Positions 52,528 through 61,391 of a stretch of 64,000 bases of DNA are shown here, one piece after another (position 1 is the first letter of the stretch; each line of letters starts with the position of its first letter). Below the pieces are notes generated by a model, which saw only the letters and a program-made list of their open reading frames with translations, was not told where the DNA came from and made no database searches. Source of the stretch: Bradyrhizobium lablabi (GTDB taxonomy: Bacteria; Pseudomonadota; Alphaproteobacteria; Rhizobiales; Xanthobacteraceae); contig NZ_JAFCLN010000002.1 of NCBI RefSeq assembly GCF_018129385.1, forward strand, positions 434,001-498,000, read 5' to 3'. A program made the position numbers and the translations under genes.

Positions 52528-53637
52528 TCAGGATGCTTCCGGCATGAACTCGGGACGGACCGTGACGCCCAACCCATGCCCTTCGGGGACACGGATGGTC
52601 ATACCCTCCTCACCCCACCCTTCCAGAATCGTATCGTCAAAGTGCTTGTGGCCTCCGACGAAGATGTCCGTGGCGTAGCGCGCGTTCTTCAGTGACGCGG
52701 CTACATGGGCGGATGCGGCAATACCCGGTCCGAGTTCGAGGTTGCCGCTCATCACGATGGGCAGCCCGCCGGCATCCGCAATCGCCGCGATGCGCCGGGC
52801 CTTCGCAATGCCGCCGACCTTGCCGACTTTGATGTTGATGATGTCGGCCGCCTCCTCCATCACGATCCTAAGCGCGTCTTCCGGCGACATGACCGACTCG
52901 TCCGCGAGGATCGGCGTTTGCAGGGCCTGACGTAGCCGGCGCATTCCAGTGATGTCAGCCTGGCGGCATGGCTGTTCGATCAGTTCGAGATCGAATTGCT
53001 CGAGCTTGCTGAGGATGCGCAAGCCGCCATCGGCCGTGTAGGCGCAGTTCGCGTCGACACGGATGAGTGCGTCCGCACCCAGTTCATTTCGGATCAGGCG
53101 TATCTTTTCAAGATCTTCGCCGTCATCATGGCCGATCTTGACTTTGATGACCTTGAAGCCGCCTTGGTACTTCCGGACCGCTTCGTCCACGGTTTCCTTG
53201 ACGCTCTTCAGTCCGATGATCCAGGCGAGCGGGATGCGGTGGCGTACCGCGCCGCCGAGAAGGCGGTACACCGGCAAGCCCAATGCCCTCCCCATCAGGT
53301 CGTGGAGCGCCAGGTCGAGCGCAGCTTTCGCGGAATTGTTGCCCGGCAGCTGCTCGTCGAACTGCTGAACGATGCGATCGATGCCGAATGGGTCTTTCCC
53401 TTTCATGCCGTCGGACAGATAGATCATCGCGGCTTCGATCGTCTCGCCTGTTTCTCCCATGAACGCCGGGATGGTCGCGACCGCGCCGACCCCGCTGACG
53501 CCGCTATCGGTGTTCACGATACAAATAAGATGATCGCACTCAACGATGGATTGGGATGCGATGACGAAGGGTTCCTTGAGCCGCATCTTGATCCGGCGGA
53601 TTCGGACTTCGGTGATCCTGAGGTTCGAGCTAGGCAT
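52528..53637 (-). CDS. Enolase-superfamily enzyme (muconate lactonizing subgroup)
   Basis: 369 residues from ATG 53637. An N-terminal capping domain precedes a barrel with KxK (Lys165, Lys167 in FKVIKVKIG), metal ligands Asp195 (RVDANCAY), Glu221 (ELIEQPC) and Asp247 (ADESVMS), and the opposing Lys270. This KxK/K set belongs to the MLE-dipeptide epimerase-OSBS subgroup, not to mandelate racemase. It catalyses proton abstraction next to a carboxylate: cycloisomerisation or epimerisation. It overlaps the flavin reductase stop by 8 nt and is the last gene of its operon. Confidence 0.9.
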   Translation of the reverse strand: MPSSNLRITEVRIRRIKMRLKEPFVIASQSIVECDHLICIVNTDSGVSGVGAVATIPAFMGETGETIEAAMIYLSDGMKGKDPFGIDRIVQQFDEQLPGNNSAKAALDLALHDLMGRALGLPVYRLLGGAVRHRIPLAWIIGLKSVKETVDEAVRKYQGGFKVIKVKIGHDDGEDLEKIRLIRNELGADALIRVDANCAYTADGGLRILSKLEQFDLELIEQPCRQADITGMRRLRQALQTPILADESVMSPEDALRIVMEEAADIINIKVGKVGGIAKARRIAAIADAGGLPIVMSGNLELGPGIAASAHVAASLKNARYATDIFVGGHKHFDDTILEGWGEEGMTIRVPEGHGLGVTVRPEFMPEAS

Positions 53638-54130
53638 GTTCAACCATCGTTGCGAATGCGCCGTTGCGATAGAGCAACGGACTTTCTTCGTTGGTATTCG
53701 CCGAGACCACGCGGCCGACGAATATTGTGTGACTTCCCGCCCCGACCGCTTTTGCCGTCAGGCACTCCAGCGTCGCGATGGAGCCTGCGAGCAACGGACA
53801 TCCCGTGACGCCTTCTCTGTAGCCGACGTCAGCAAAGCTCTTGTCGGCGCGGCCGGCGAAATACTCCGCGATATGCTGTTGATCGGCCCGCAGGATGTTG
53901 ACCGCAAAACTCCTGCTTGCATCGATGATCTGGTGCGAGTTGCTCGACCGGTTGACAACGACAAGCATCATCGGTGGATCGGCGCTGACGCTGCAAAAGG
54001 CCGTCGCGGTCATGCCATTCATCGTTTTGCCGTTGCGGCTGGTCACGACGGCGACGCCGGTGGCCAACTGCCTCATCGCCCGCTTGTATTCGGAAGGGTC
54101 GACGGAAACGATCCCGCGAAAATCACGCAT
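53630..54130 (-). CDS. Flavin reductase (HpaC-like), partner of FMN monooxygenase
   Basis: 166 residues from ATG 54130. The flavin-reductase-like domain is clear from YKRAMRQLATGVAVVTSRNG, MTATAFCSVSADPPMMLVVV and SFAVNILRADQQ. It uses NAD(P)H to supply reduced FMN, in this context to the LLM monooxygenase whose stop it overlaps by 8 nt. Confidence 0.92.
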   Translation of the reverse strand: MRDFRGIVSVDPSEYKRAMRQLATGVAVVTSRNGKTMNGMTATAFCSVSADPPMMLVVVNRSSNSHQIIDASRSFAVNILRADQQHIAEYFAGRADKSFADVGYREGVTGCPLLAGSIATLECLTAKAVGAGSHTIFVGRVVSANTNEESPLLYRNGAFATMVEHA

Positions 54131-55445
54131 GGCCAGCGAGCCTCCCGCGCAACGTTTCGGTGCCATACTCCCTACGCAGACGGCCGCTTTTCTGCAGGAT
54201 CGGGACGACGTGCTCGACGAAATCCTGGAAGGAATCCGGCAGGAACGCCGGCGACAACACAAAACCGTCGGCGGCATCGTCGTCGATGATCGAGAGCAGA
54301 TGTTCGGCGACGTCCTTGGCCGTACCGACGCTGCGCGGGCACATCACGCCGCTGCCGTACACGCGGCCTGCTTCCGCAATGGTGAGGGAGCCGCCCGGCG
54401 CGATGCTACGCAGTGCCGCCATGTTGCCCTGGCTGCCAGTGCTCTCGATCTCGCTAACGGTCGCATCGAGCGCCAAGCTGCTGAAGTCGGAATTGGAATG
54501 GGCCGCCAGGGTCGACAGGCCCACTTGGGGAACAACGAGGCTATCGTGAAGATCGCGCTTCTCCTCGGCCTCCGATCGGCTCGTCCCGACGAAGGGCATG
54601 ATCGCCATCAGCACCTTGCTGGCATCTTCCGGCCTGCCGGCATCTGCCAACTCGGCCCGGATGCTGTTCCGGAAATCCTTCATCCGAGCCATGGTGGGCT
54701 GAAGCGCAAAGATCACTTCCGACCATCGCGCGGCGAAGCGCTTGCCCCGGCCCGATGACCCGGCCTGGATGATCACGGGCCGTTGCTGCGGCGAGCTTGG
54801 GATGTTGAGCGGACCTCGAACCTGAAAATTCTTTCCGACGTGGTTCACATAGTGAACTTTGGTGGGGTCGGCGTAGATGCCATTGGCACGATCGAGCACA
54901 AGTGCGTCAGGCTCCCAGCTATCCCAGAGCTTGAACGTGACTTCCATGAATTCGTCTGCGCGGTCGTAGCGTTCGTCGTGCTTCAGATGCCTGGCCGCGC
55001 TGTAGTTCATTGCCTCGCTGTCGTTCATCGATGTCACGACGTTCCAGGCGGCCCGCCCGCCCGAGATGTGATCGAGCGTCGCCATCTCCCGCGCGAGACT
55101 GTACGGCGTGCCGTAGGTCGTGGAACGTGTCGCGCCGAGGCCGAGATGTTTGGTGGCGGCGGCCATCAACCCCAAAATCGGAATCGGATCCAGCCGCGTC
55201 GCGTCCTGATCGCCGTAGCGCAGCCCCGTCTCGGAGCTGTTGCCGTACTGGTCCGCGATCGCCAAGCGGTCGGCAAGGAAGACGAAGTCGAACTTGCCCC
55301 TCTCCAGGGTGCGGGCGAGTTCGACGTAAAAGTCGCCGCGAAGAAATCCGGTTTCGTGCGCGGGATTTCGCCAGATCGCATGGCTGTGCGACACCGGCCC
55401 TGCGCAAAGGAATGCGCAGAGATGCATGGACTTTTGGGACGACAT
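54123..55445 (-). CDS. FMN-dependent monooxygenase (NtaA/SnaA/DszA type)
   Basis: 440 residues, ATG 55445 with GGAGAGG upstream. A luciferase-like TIM barrel of the NtaA/SnaA/SoxA(DszA) branch, recognised by LARTLERGKFDFVFLADRLA, TKHLGLGATRSTTYGTPYSL and GGRAAWNVVTSMNDSEAMNY. These enzymes use FMNH2 from a separate reductase to oxidise nitrilotriacetate, EDTA, sulfones or similar compounds. The substrate is unknown here; the LIV-type importer upstream may bring it in. Confidence 0.9.
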   Translation of the reverse strand: MSSQKSMHLCAFLCAGPVSHSHAIWRNPAHETGFLRGDFYVELARTLERGKFDFVFLADRLAIADQYGNSSETGLRYGDQDATRLDPIPILGLMAAATKHLGLGATRSTTYGTPYSLAREMATLDHISGGRAAWNVVTSMNDSEAMNYSAARHLKHDERYDRADEFMEVTFKLWDSWEPDALVLDRANGIYADPTKVHYVNHVGKNFQVRGPLNIPSSPQQRPVIIQAGSSGRGKRFAARWSEVIFALQPTMARMKDFRNSIRAELADAGRPEDASKVLMAIMPFVGTSRSEAEEKRDLHDSLVVPQVGLSTLAAHSNSDFSSLALDATVSEIESTGSQGNMAALRSIAPGGSLTIAEAGRVYGSGVMCPRSVGTAKDVAEHLLSIIDDDAADGFVLSPAFLPDSFQDFVEHVVPILQKSGRLRREYGTETLRGRLAGHA

Positions 55446-55481
55446 GGTCCTCTCCTTGGTCTTTTCTGGTGTTTGGTTTTC

Positions 55482-56183
55482 CTAGAACATCATCACGAGG
55501 TCCGGATCTTCCTGCAGCGTTCGGGGCGAGCCGTCGAAGCTCACCAGGCCCGTCTTCAGCACCACTGCCTTGTCGGCAAACGGAAGCACGTTCTGCACGT
55601 TCTGCTCGATCAGGATGATCGACTTTCCGAATGCATCTCTGATGTCTTGAATGGTCTTGAACATGAAATCGGTGACGCCCGGCGACAATCCGGTCGACGG
55701 CTCGTCCAGGATCAGCACCTTGGGATCGCTGATCAGCGCCATCGCGATCGAGAGCATCCGCCGCTCGCCGCCGCTGAGCGTATAGGCTAATTGATCTGCA
55801 CGCTCCGACAGGCGCGGAAACATCGTCATGATGTGATCGACGCGCGCCTCGAGCCAGGCCTTGTCATTCCAGCGGACATGGCCGCCCAGATACAGATTTT
55901 GCAGAACCGTCAGCGTCGGGAACACCGGTTGATCCTGAAACGACGCGACCACGCCAAGCTCGACTCGTCGGCGGGATGGCTGGTTCGAAAGTTCGATGCC
56001 ATCCAGCTTCAGGCTGCCGCTCCATGCCGGCAGAATGCCTACCAGCGCCCGCACCAGCGACGATTTCCCTGCCCCGTTATGGCCGAACACGGCCGTGATC
56101 GCGGCATCGGGTACCGCAAAGGTGACGCCTCGCAGGATAGGATCGCGGCCATAGCCGCTGACGAGTTCATTGAGTTCCAGCAT
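55482..56183 (-). CDS. livF: Branched-chain-type ABC transporter ATPase (LivF)
   Basis: 233 residues from ATG 56183, overlapping the LivMG stop. Walker A FGHNGAGKSSLVRA, signature YTLSGGERRMLSIAMAL, Walker B VLILDEPSTGLSP. One of two ATPases of a HAAT-family importer. Confidence 0.93.
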   Translation of the reverse strand: MLELNELVSGYGRDPILRGVTFAVPDAAITAVFGHNGAGKSSLVRALVGILPAWSGSLKLDGIELSNQPSRRRVELGVVASFQDQPVFPTLTVLQNLYLGGHVRWNDKAWLEARVDHIMTMFPRLSERADQLAYTLSGGERRMLSIAMALISDPKVLILDEPSTGLSPGVTDFMFKTIQDIRDAFGKSIILIEQNVQNVLPFADKAVVLKTGLVSFDGSPRTLQEDPDLVMMF

Positions 56184-58021
56184 CAAGCACCCTTGCGCTC
56201 GCGATGTCCGAGATACATGCGCATCAGGACCCGATCACCGATAATGTCATCGGGTGCGCCGGCAGCCAGGGTACGGCCTTCATCCATGAAGACGACCCAA
56301 TCGGCGAGGTCCTTCACGACCGACATGTTGTGCTCGATCAGGCAGATAGCCTTGTTGTCGTCCTTGGCGAAAGAGCGGATGTGCTGGAGAAAGATGTCGA
56401 GCCGCCGCGGATCCACCCCGGACGTCGGCTCATCGAGCAGCATGACGTCGGGCTCGAAGGCGCTGATCCGCGCCAGCGAAAGCATTTTTCGCTGCGCATA
56501 GGACAGATCACTGGAGGGCATGTTGGCGAATTGCTGGAGGCCGAAACGTTCAAGCACGGCATAGGCGCGTTCGACACCTTCCGCTTCGGCCCGCCGGCAC
56601 AACCGCGGCTGCGTGAACAGGTTGACGAGGTTTGCGCCAGGCTGGTCGCGCCGCGCCGCGAGAATATTCTCAATGGCGGTAAGCCCCTTCCACGTCCTGA
56701 CCTCCTGGAAAGTACGAGCCAGACCCATCCTTGCAATGCGCTCCGGCGATAGACCGATGATCGACTCGCCTTTCAACGTGGCACTGCCGGCATCGCAGTC
56801 GGTGATGCCCGAGAGGATGTTGAACAGGCTGGTCTTGCCCGCACCATTGGGGCCGATCACGACGATAATCTTGCCGGCGACCAGCTCGAGACTTGCGTCG
56901 GCAACCGCTTGAACGCCGTCGAAGCGCTTCTGCAGGCCGCTGCAGGTAAGGACCGCAGGCAACTTCTCCTCGCGAGCCGGCTTTCCGGTCCCAAATTCTC
57001 CGGCGATGACCTTGGCCGATGCTACGTCGACCGTTGGATCGACCATGCGCGGAGAGCCCTGCCCGTATTCCAGCACCGGTGTACCTTGCTTGTCGTGCCG
57101 CGGACGCCGTTCCGGCACCAATCCGTTGCTGCGGACCGAGAGGATGGCGATTAGAGTCAGGACAAAGAACAGCTGCCGGAGGTGCGCCGTGAGTTCCGCA
57201 GGCACACCGAGAATGCTTTCGAGCAGATAGCGCAAAGCCTCCAGCATGAGCACGACGAGGATCGGCCCCAGGGTTGCGCCGACCAGGCTGTACTGCCCTC
57301 CGACGATCAGCATCACGAGGAAGAGCATGGTCGCGTCGAGTTCGAACTGGGTCGGGCCGACATAGTTGAAGTGATGGGCGAACAAGCCGCCGGCCAGTCC
57401 GGTAATGGCAGCACCGAGAACGAAGGCCGACAGTTTTACCAGGATAGCGGAACGGCCGTGAGCTTCGACGACGACCTCGTCCTCACGGGCGGCGCGGACT
57501 AGCCGGCCGTAAGCCGAGCCGATGATGTACCGGCACAGGAAGAACGACCCCACGGCAAAGCCGATCATCACAGCGAGCTTCAGCTGGCTATAGGTCAGTG
57601 TGACGAAGCCCAGCGGCAGGCTTTCGCGGCTTGTCGGCTGCCAGGGGCCGAGCGAAAGGCCGGGAATGGACGTGATGCCGTCCGGTCCGCCCGTCACCGC
57701 CAGGTTGATGACGAAAGTGACGAAGATCAGCTGGATCGAGAACGTCACGATCATGAAGTAACGGCCGCGGTTCCGCAGCGCGGGCCAACCCACGATCAGA
57801 CCGCCAATGGCCGCGACGATCGCAGCGCCAATCAGGGAGATCGGAAACAGTCCGGTCGGCAGCACGCGGGTGGACAGAATGGCCGCGCCATAGGCGCCAA
57901 GTCCGTAGAACACCGCATGGCCGAGGTGGAGCATCCCACCCAGACCCTTGATGATCATATAGCCGTGGGTGGCGACGATCAGGATCGCGGTCAGGGTGAG
58001 AACATCGACAAGGTAAGTCAT
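56183..58021 (-). CDS. Fused permease-ATPase of branched-chain-type ABC transporter (LivM-LivG)
   Basis: 612 residues. Residues 1-310 form the LivM permease (about 8-9 helices; GLGGMLHLGHAVFYGLGAYG). A linker of about 50 residues follows. Residues about 360-612 form the LivG ATPase: Walker A IGPNGAGKTSLFN, signature LSYAQRKMLSLARI, where the usual LSGGQ is replaced by LSYAQ as in many LivG, and Walker B VMLLDEPTSGVDP. Fusions of this kind occur in rhizobial LIV systems. Confidence 0.92.
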   Translation of the reverse strand: MTYLVDVLTLTAILIVATHGYMIIKGLGGMLHLGHAVFYGLGAYGAAILSTRVLPTGLFPISLIGAAIVAAIGGLIVGWPALRNRGRYFMIVTFSIQLIFVTFVINLAVTGGPDGITSIPGLSLGPWQPTSRESLPLGFVTLTYSQLKLAVMIGFAVGSFFLCRYIIGSAYGRLVRAAREDEVVVEAHGRSAILVKLSAFVLGAAITGLAGGLFAHHFNYVGPTQFELDATMLFLVMLIVGGQYSLVGATLGPILVVLMLEALRYLLESILGVPAELTAHLRQLFFVLTLIAILSVRSNGLVPERRPRHDKQGTPVLEYGQGSPRMVDPTVDVASAKVIAGEFGTGKPAREEKLPAVLTCSGLQKRFDGVQAVADASLELVAGKIIVVIGPNGAGKTSLFNILSGITDCDAGSATLKGESIIGLSPERIARMGLARTFQEVRTWKGLTAIENILAARRDQPGANLVNLFTQPRLCRRAEAEGVERAYAVLERFGLQQFANMPSSDLSYAQRKMLSLARISAFEPDVMLLDEPTSGVDPRRLDIFLQHIRSFAKDDNKAICLIEHNMSVVKDLADWVVFMDEGRTLAAGAPDDIIGDRVLMRMYLGHRERKGA

Positions 58022-58024
58022 CGA

Positions 58025-58906
58025 TCAGGCCCGTTCACGCGCAACGGACATGCCGCCGAACAAGCCCTGCGGCCGAACGATCAGCGCCAGCAGCACGAGG
58101 GAGTACGCAACCACTTCCTGCCACTGCGAGGAAAACGCCCAGACGGCCAGATGAAACGCCAGCCCCAGCAGCAAGCCGCCGAGAACAGGATTGCGGAAGC
58201 GCCCGAGTCCTCCGATGATGATGGCGGCAAGGCCAAGAAAGATCGGATTGGATGCCAGATAGGGATCGACGCCGCTCTCCGTCGCTTCCGGAACGGCCGC
58301 TGCCGCGACGATCAGGCCTGCCACGCCGAACGTCCACATGCGCGCACGATTGGTGTCGACGCCGAGGGCTTGCGCGAGCGACGGATTGTCCGCGACCGCC
58401 AGGACGCACTGGCCCGCTTTTGTCGACAGGCAGAACCATGCGAGGCCCGCCAGTGCGATCAGGCTGACCAGCATCTTGGCGATCTGCACGATATTCAGCC
58501 GTGTCCCCAGGAATGAAAAGCCCGGCACGATATCGTCGATCAGATAGAATTTCTGCGCCGTGACGGTCGCCCCTAGCCCGTGCTGTGCCGCCGTGAACAC
58601 GGACAGCGCCACCAGCACCAGCACGAACAGCGACGCCCCCTTCTGTAGGAAGAATCGGTAGATAATGAGATAGATCAGGACACTTGCCACGGGTCCCGCC
58701 AGCAGGCCGACCACGGCAGCGGCCGGATATGGCAGGCCGAGAACGCCCTTCGCAAAGTACGCCGCATAGGCCGCGGCGAGGTACACCGCACCGAGGCCGA
58801 AATCGATCATGCCGACCGTACGCCATATCAAGGCGAGCGCGAGGGCGATCAGCGCAACGGACAGGCCGAGCGCGATGCCGTTGACGACATAGGGAACGAA
58901 TTGCAT
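58025..58906 (-). CDS. livH: Branched-chain-type ABC transporter permease (LivH)
   Basis: 293 residues with about eight membrane helices, LivH pattern in RTVGMIDFGLGAVYLAAAYA and FLGLAAIIIGGLGRFRNPVL. Separated by 3 nt from LivMG and by 103 nt, containing a strong hairpin, from the binding protein. Confidence 0.92.
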   Translation of the reverse strand: MQFVPYVVNGIALGLSVALIALALALIWRTVGMIDFGLGAVYLAAAYAAYFAKGVLGLPYPAAAVVGLLAGPVASVLIYLIIYRFFLQKGASLFVLVLVALSVFTAAQHGLGATVTAQKFYLIDDIVPGFSFLGTRLNIVQIAKMLVSLIALAGLAWFCLSTKAGQCVLAVADNPSLAQALGVDTNRARMWTFGVAGLIVAAAAVPEATESGVDPYLASNPIFLGLAAIIIGGLGRFRNPVLGGLLLGLAFHLAVWAFSSQWQEVVAYSLVLLALIVRPQGLFGGMSVARERA

Positions 58907-58965
58907 TTTGCTCTCGGATGATCGTCGAATGTTACTGATCGAGTGCCGACGGGGCCCGGTGCCGA

Positions 58966-58988
58966 GGGGCGCGCGATTGGCGCGCCCC
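58966..58988 (-). terminator. Intercistronic hairpin after the binding-protein gene
   Basis: GGGGCGCGC and GCGCGCCCC form a perfect 9-bp stem with a 5-nt loop, between the binding protein (stop 59010) and livH. With no T-run it likely stabilises or partly terminates the first cistron, giving more binding protein than permease. Confidence 0.55.
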
Positions 58989-59009
58989 GGTTCATCGTGA
59001 TGACCGGCG

Positions 59010-60167
59010 CTATTCCGCGAGGTCCTTGGCCGAATAGGCCTTCAGCAATTTCCGCGCGCCGCCGTTGACGCCGAAGATGCCAAGCGGCCGGACGGTATCG
59101 CCGTCCTTCTTGAACACATAAGTGTTAAGGGGCGTTTCGACTGTGTTCACGCCGCGGATCTTGTCGATGATCCCCTGCCCGTTGACCGGCTGTCCCGCAG
59201 CCGTGAGGTCGTTCGCCAGCTTGCCGACGAGCCAGCCGTACTCATAACCGGCGGCGGCATAGCCGCCGTAGGCTGCCGCAACATCCTTTAACGCAGCCGG
59301 TGCGCTGGCCGGGATGTCGTGCGCGACGAAGAAGAAGTCTTTTTCGGCAAGCTTGAAGGTGTAGACGTCTGAGGTATCGCCGGCCGACGTCGTCATGTAG
59401 AGGCCGGTGTATCCGAGCTCCCGACCGGCGCGGATGCCGAGCGGAATGGTGCCGCCGCCGATCGGCGCGAGGAAGATGGCGTCGGGCTTGGCTTCAAGCA
59501 GTTTCGTCGTCTGGGCGCGAAGATCGGTCGGCGCGTTCGGATGGCCCTCGGAAGCAACCATCTCGATACCGACTTTTCCGAACTCGATCTGGCACTGGTC
59601 ACGAATCTCGATGCCGAATTCGTAGTTCACGTAGAGGACCGCCAGGCGCTTCACGTTCGGAAAGTTTTCCTTGGTGTACTTTGCCGTGACGCGGCACTGC
59701 ATCGTCGTGATGGCTTCGAGCTGCTGCGTGAACTTCGACTTCTTCGGCACGTTCAGGCCCTGGGACATCGCGAACGCGGCAACGCCGGCCCCATCTACAA
59801 TCGGCCCGTTCTGGGCCATGACGTTCGTTCCCCAGCAGATCAGCGCGACGATCTTGTCTACCTCGATACCCTTCGTGAACGACAGCCGCGCCTGCGACGG
59901 ATCGTTGTTGCCGATATCGAGTGGAATGATCTCGATCTTACGGCCCTTGGCGCCGCCCGCAGCATTGAATGTGTCGACCGAGAGCTGGGCGCCCTTCAGC
60001 AGCGCGGTTGCAAATTTCGCGGGACCCTGCGCGGTGCTTTGGCAGATGCCGATCGGAATGGTGGGCTCTGCTGCGACAGCGCCTGGCATCGACGCTGCTG
60101 TTGATATCGTTGCAGCTGCCACACCTGCAGCGATCGCTTTCCATCGTCCCGAGATCGAAACACTCAT
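59010..60167 (-). CDS. Branched-chain-type ABC transporter substrate-binding protein
   Basis: 385 residues from ATG 60167 (AGGGGA upstream; ATG 60188 possible). Signal peptide ends GAVAA. Periplasmic-binding fold type I (LivK family): IPIGICQSTAQGPAKFATAL, KGRKIEIIPLDIGNNDPSQA, and VGKLANDLTAAGQP near the end. Such proteins bind amino acids, amides or aromatic acids. Divergent from a LysR gene. Confidence 0.92.
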   Translation of the reverse strand: MSVSISGRWKAIAAGVAAATISTAASMPGAVAAEPTIPIGICQSTAQGPAKFATALLKGAQLSVDTFNAAGGAKGRKIEIIPLDIGNNDPSQARLSFTKGIEVDKIVALICWGTNVMAQNGPIVDGAGVAAFAMSQGLNVPKKSKFTQQLEAITTMQCRVTAKYTKENFPNVKRLAVLYVNYEFGIEIRDQCQIEFGKVGIEMVASEGHPNAPTDLRAQTTKLLEAKPDAIFLAPIGGGTIPLGIRAGRELGYTGLYMTTSAGDTSDVYTFKLAEKDFFFVAHDIPASAPAALKDVAAAYGGYAAAGYEYGWLVGKLANDLTAAGQPVNGQGIIDKIRGVNTVETPLNTYVFKKDGDTVRPLGIFGVNGGARKLLKAYSAKDLAE

Positions 60168-60315
60168 CAGCACCAGTCCCCTGCGCATGCGGCCTCGTTC
60201 ACGCGGCCGCGTGTGATTGATCAAGATTTGTTCGATTGCTGTTTATTTTTATCGCAACGTGCTTGTTGACTTGGCAGAGCAGATTGCGTGTTACAAGAAG
60301 GATGGGCGAACGTTT

Positions 60316-60345
60316 CTGCAAAGACAAATTTAATTTGCTTTGCAG
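60316..60345. promoter_or_regulatory. 30-bp near-palindrome before the LysR gene
   Basis: Outer arms CTGCAAAG and CTTTGCAG are perfect. Inner arms CAAATT and AATTTG continue the symmetry with one bulged A. It ends 24 nt before the LysR start at 60370. It may be the regulator's own operator or a 5'-leader stem-loop. Confidence 0.5.
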
Positions 60346-60369
60346 CAACCAAAGTGTTTTTTATCACTC

Positions 60370-61242
60370 ATGCAGCGTGTTCTGGAGATTGGCCTTCTAC
60401 GCACGTTCGTGATGCTTGTCGAAGAACGCAGCGTCACTCGCGTAGCGAGACGACTTCACCGGACACAGCCGGCTATCAGTCTACAGATTCGTCGTCTTGA
60501 AGACGCGGTCGAGCGCCCGCTGTTCGAATCCAATCTTCGTCATATCCGTCTCACGGCTCATGGTGAGATGCTACTGCCCTACGCCCGCAATCTGCTGACG
60601 ACGCATGACGAAGTTCACTCCCGCCTGTCGGCCGATGAAGTGAACGGGCGCGTGACGCTGGGCTGTCCCGACATCTATGCGGCATTCATTCTGCCGCGAA
60701 CTCTCGCAAGCTTCAGGCAGGCCTATCCGAAGGTCGAGGTGACCGTCGTATGCGCGTTGACGAAAGAACTGGCGCGCGCGATCGATGAATGCAGGGTCGA
60801 CGTAGCGGTCGCCACCCGCATGCCCGGCGTCGCGCCCAGGGACGGCCTGGTCTGCAAGCTTCGCACCGAGCCATTGGTTTGGCAGGGCGCAAAGGGGGGC
60901 AGCGCGTCTCGGCAGGAAACGCTGCCGCTGGCGTTATTGTCCGAAGGGAATCTTCATCGCGATCTCGCGTTGAATTCGCTTCATCAGGCCGGACGACCTT
61001 GGCGTATCACGTGTACGTCCGACAGCATTTCCGGCTTGCAGGCCGTTGCGCTGTCCGATTCCGCAATCATCGTCACGGCGCAGTCGGTCCAGACCGAAGG
61101 TCTCGAGATTCTCGGAGATCGAAGCGGACTTCCGCCGCTCCCTGCCGTCGAGCTCATGCTTTGGCGGCGGCGGTCCGACGTGTCCGTGGCTGCGAAACGG
61201 TTGGCGGAAGAAATCGAACGCACGGCACGCGCACCCGCCTGA
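60370..61242 (+). CDS. LysR family transcription regulator
   Basis: 290 residues from ATG 60370. The N-terminal helix-turn-helix is clear (SVTRVARRLHRTQPAISLQI, FESNLRHIRLTAHGEMLLPY). The effector domain follows (VTLGCPDIYAAFILPRTLAS). Divergent from the LIV transporter-monooxygenase operon, which is its likely target; the inducer would be that operon's substrate or an intermediate. Confidence 0.92.
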   Translation: MQRVLEIGLLRTFVMLVEERSVTRVARRLHRTQPAISLQIRRLEDAVERPLFESNLRHIRLTAHGEMLLPYARNLLTTHDEVHSRLSADEVNGRVTLGCPDIYAAFILPRTLASFRQAYPKVEVTVVCALTKELARAIDECRVDVAVATRMPGVAPRDGLVCKLRTEPLVWQGAKGGSASRQETLPLALLSEGNLHRDLALNSLHQAGRPWRITCTSDSISGLQAVALSDSAIIVTAQSVQTEGLEILGDRSGLPPLPAVELMLWRRRSDVSVAAKRLAEEIERTARAPA

Positions 61243-61391
61243 TGCGCGGCTGTTGCGCCATCAGGCTTGCAATGCCCAATGAGTGAGCAAACAGGTTATT
61301 TTCGCAAAGCCGATGGGCAGCGCGTGCCAAGCAGGCTATCGCCGCCGGCCCTCGGGTTTACCTGCCTGCAGCCGGAACGCGGCCGCTATGC

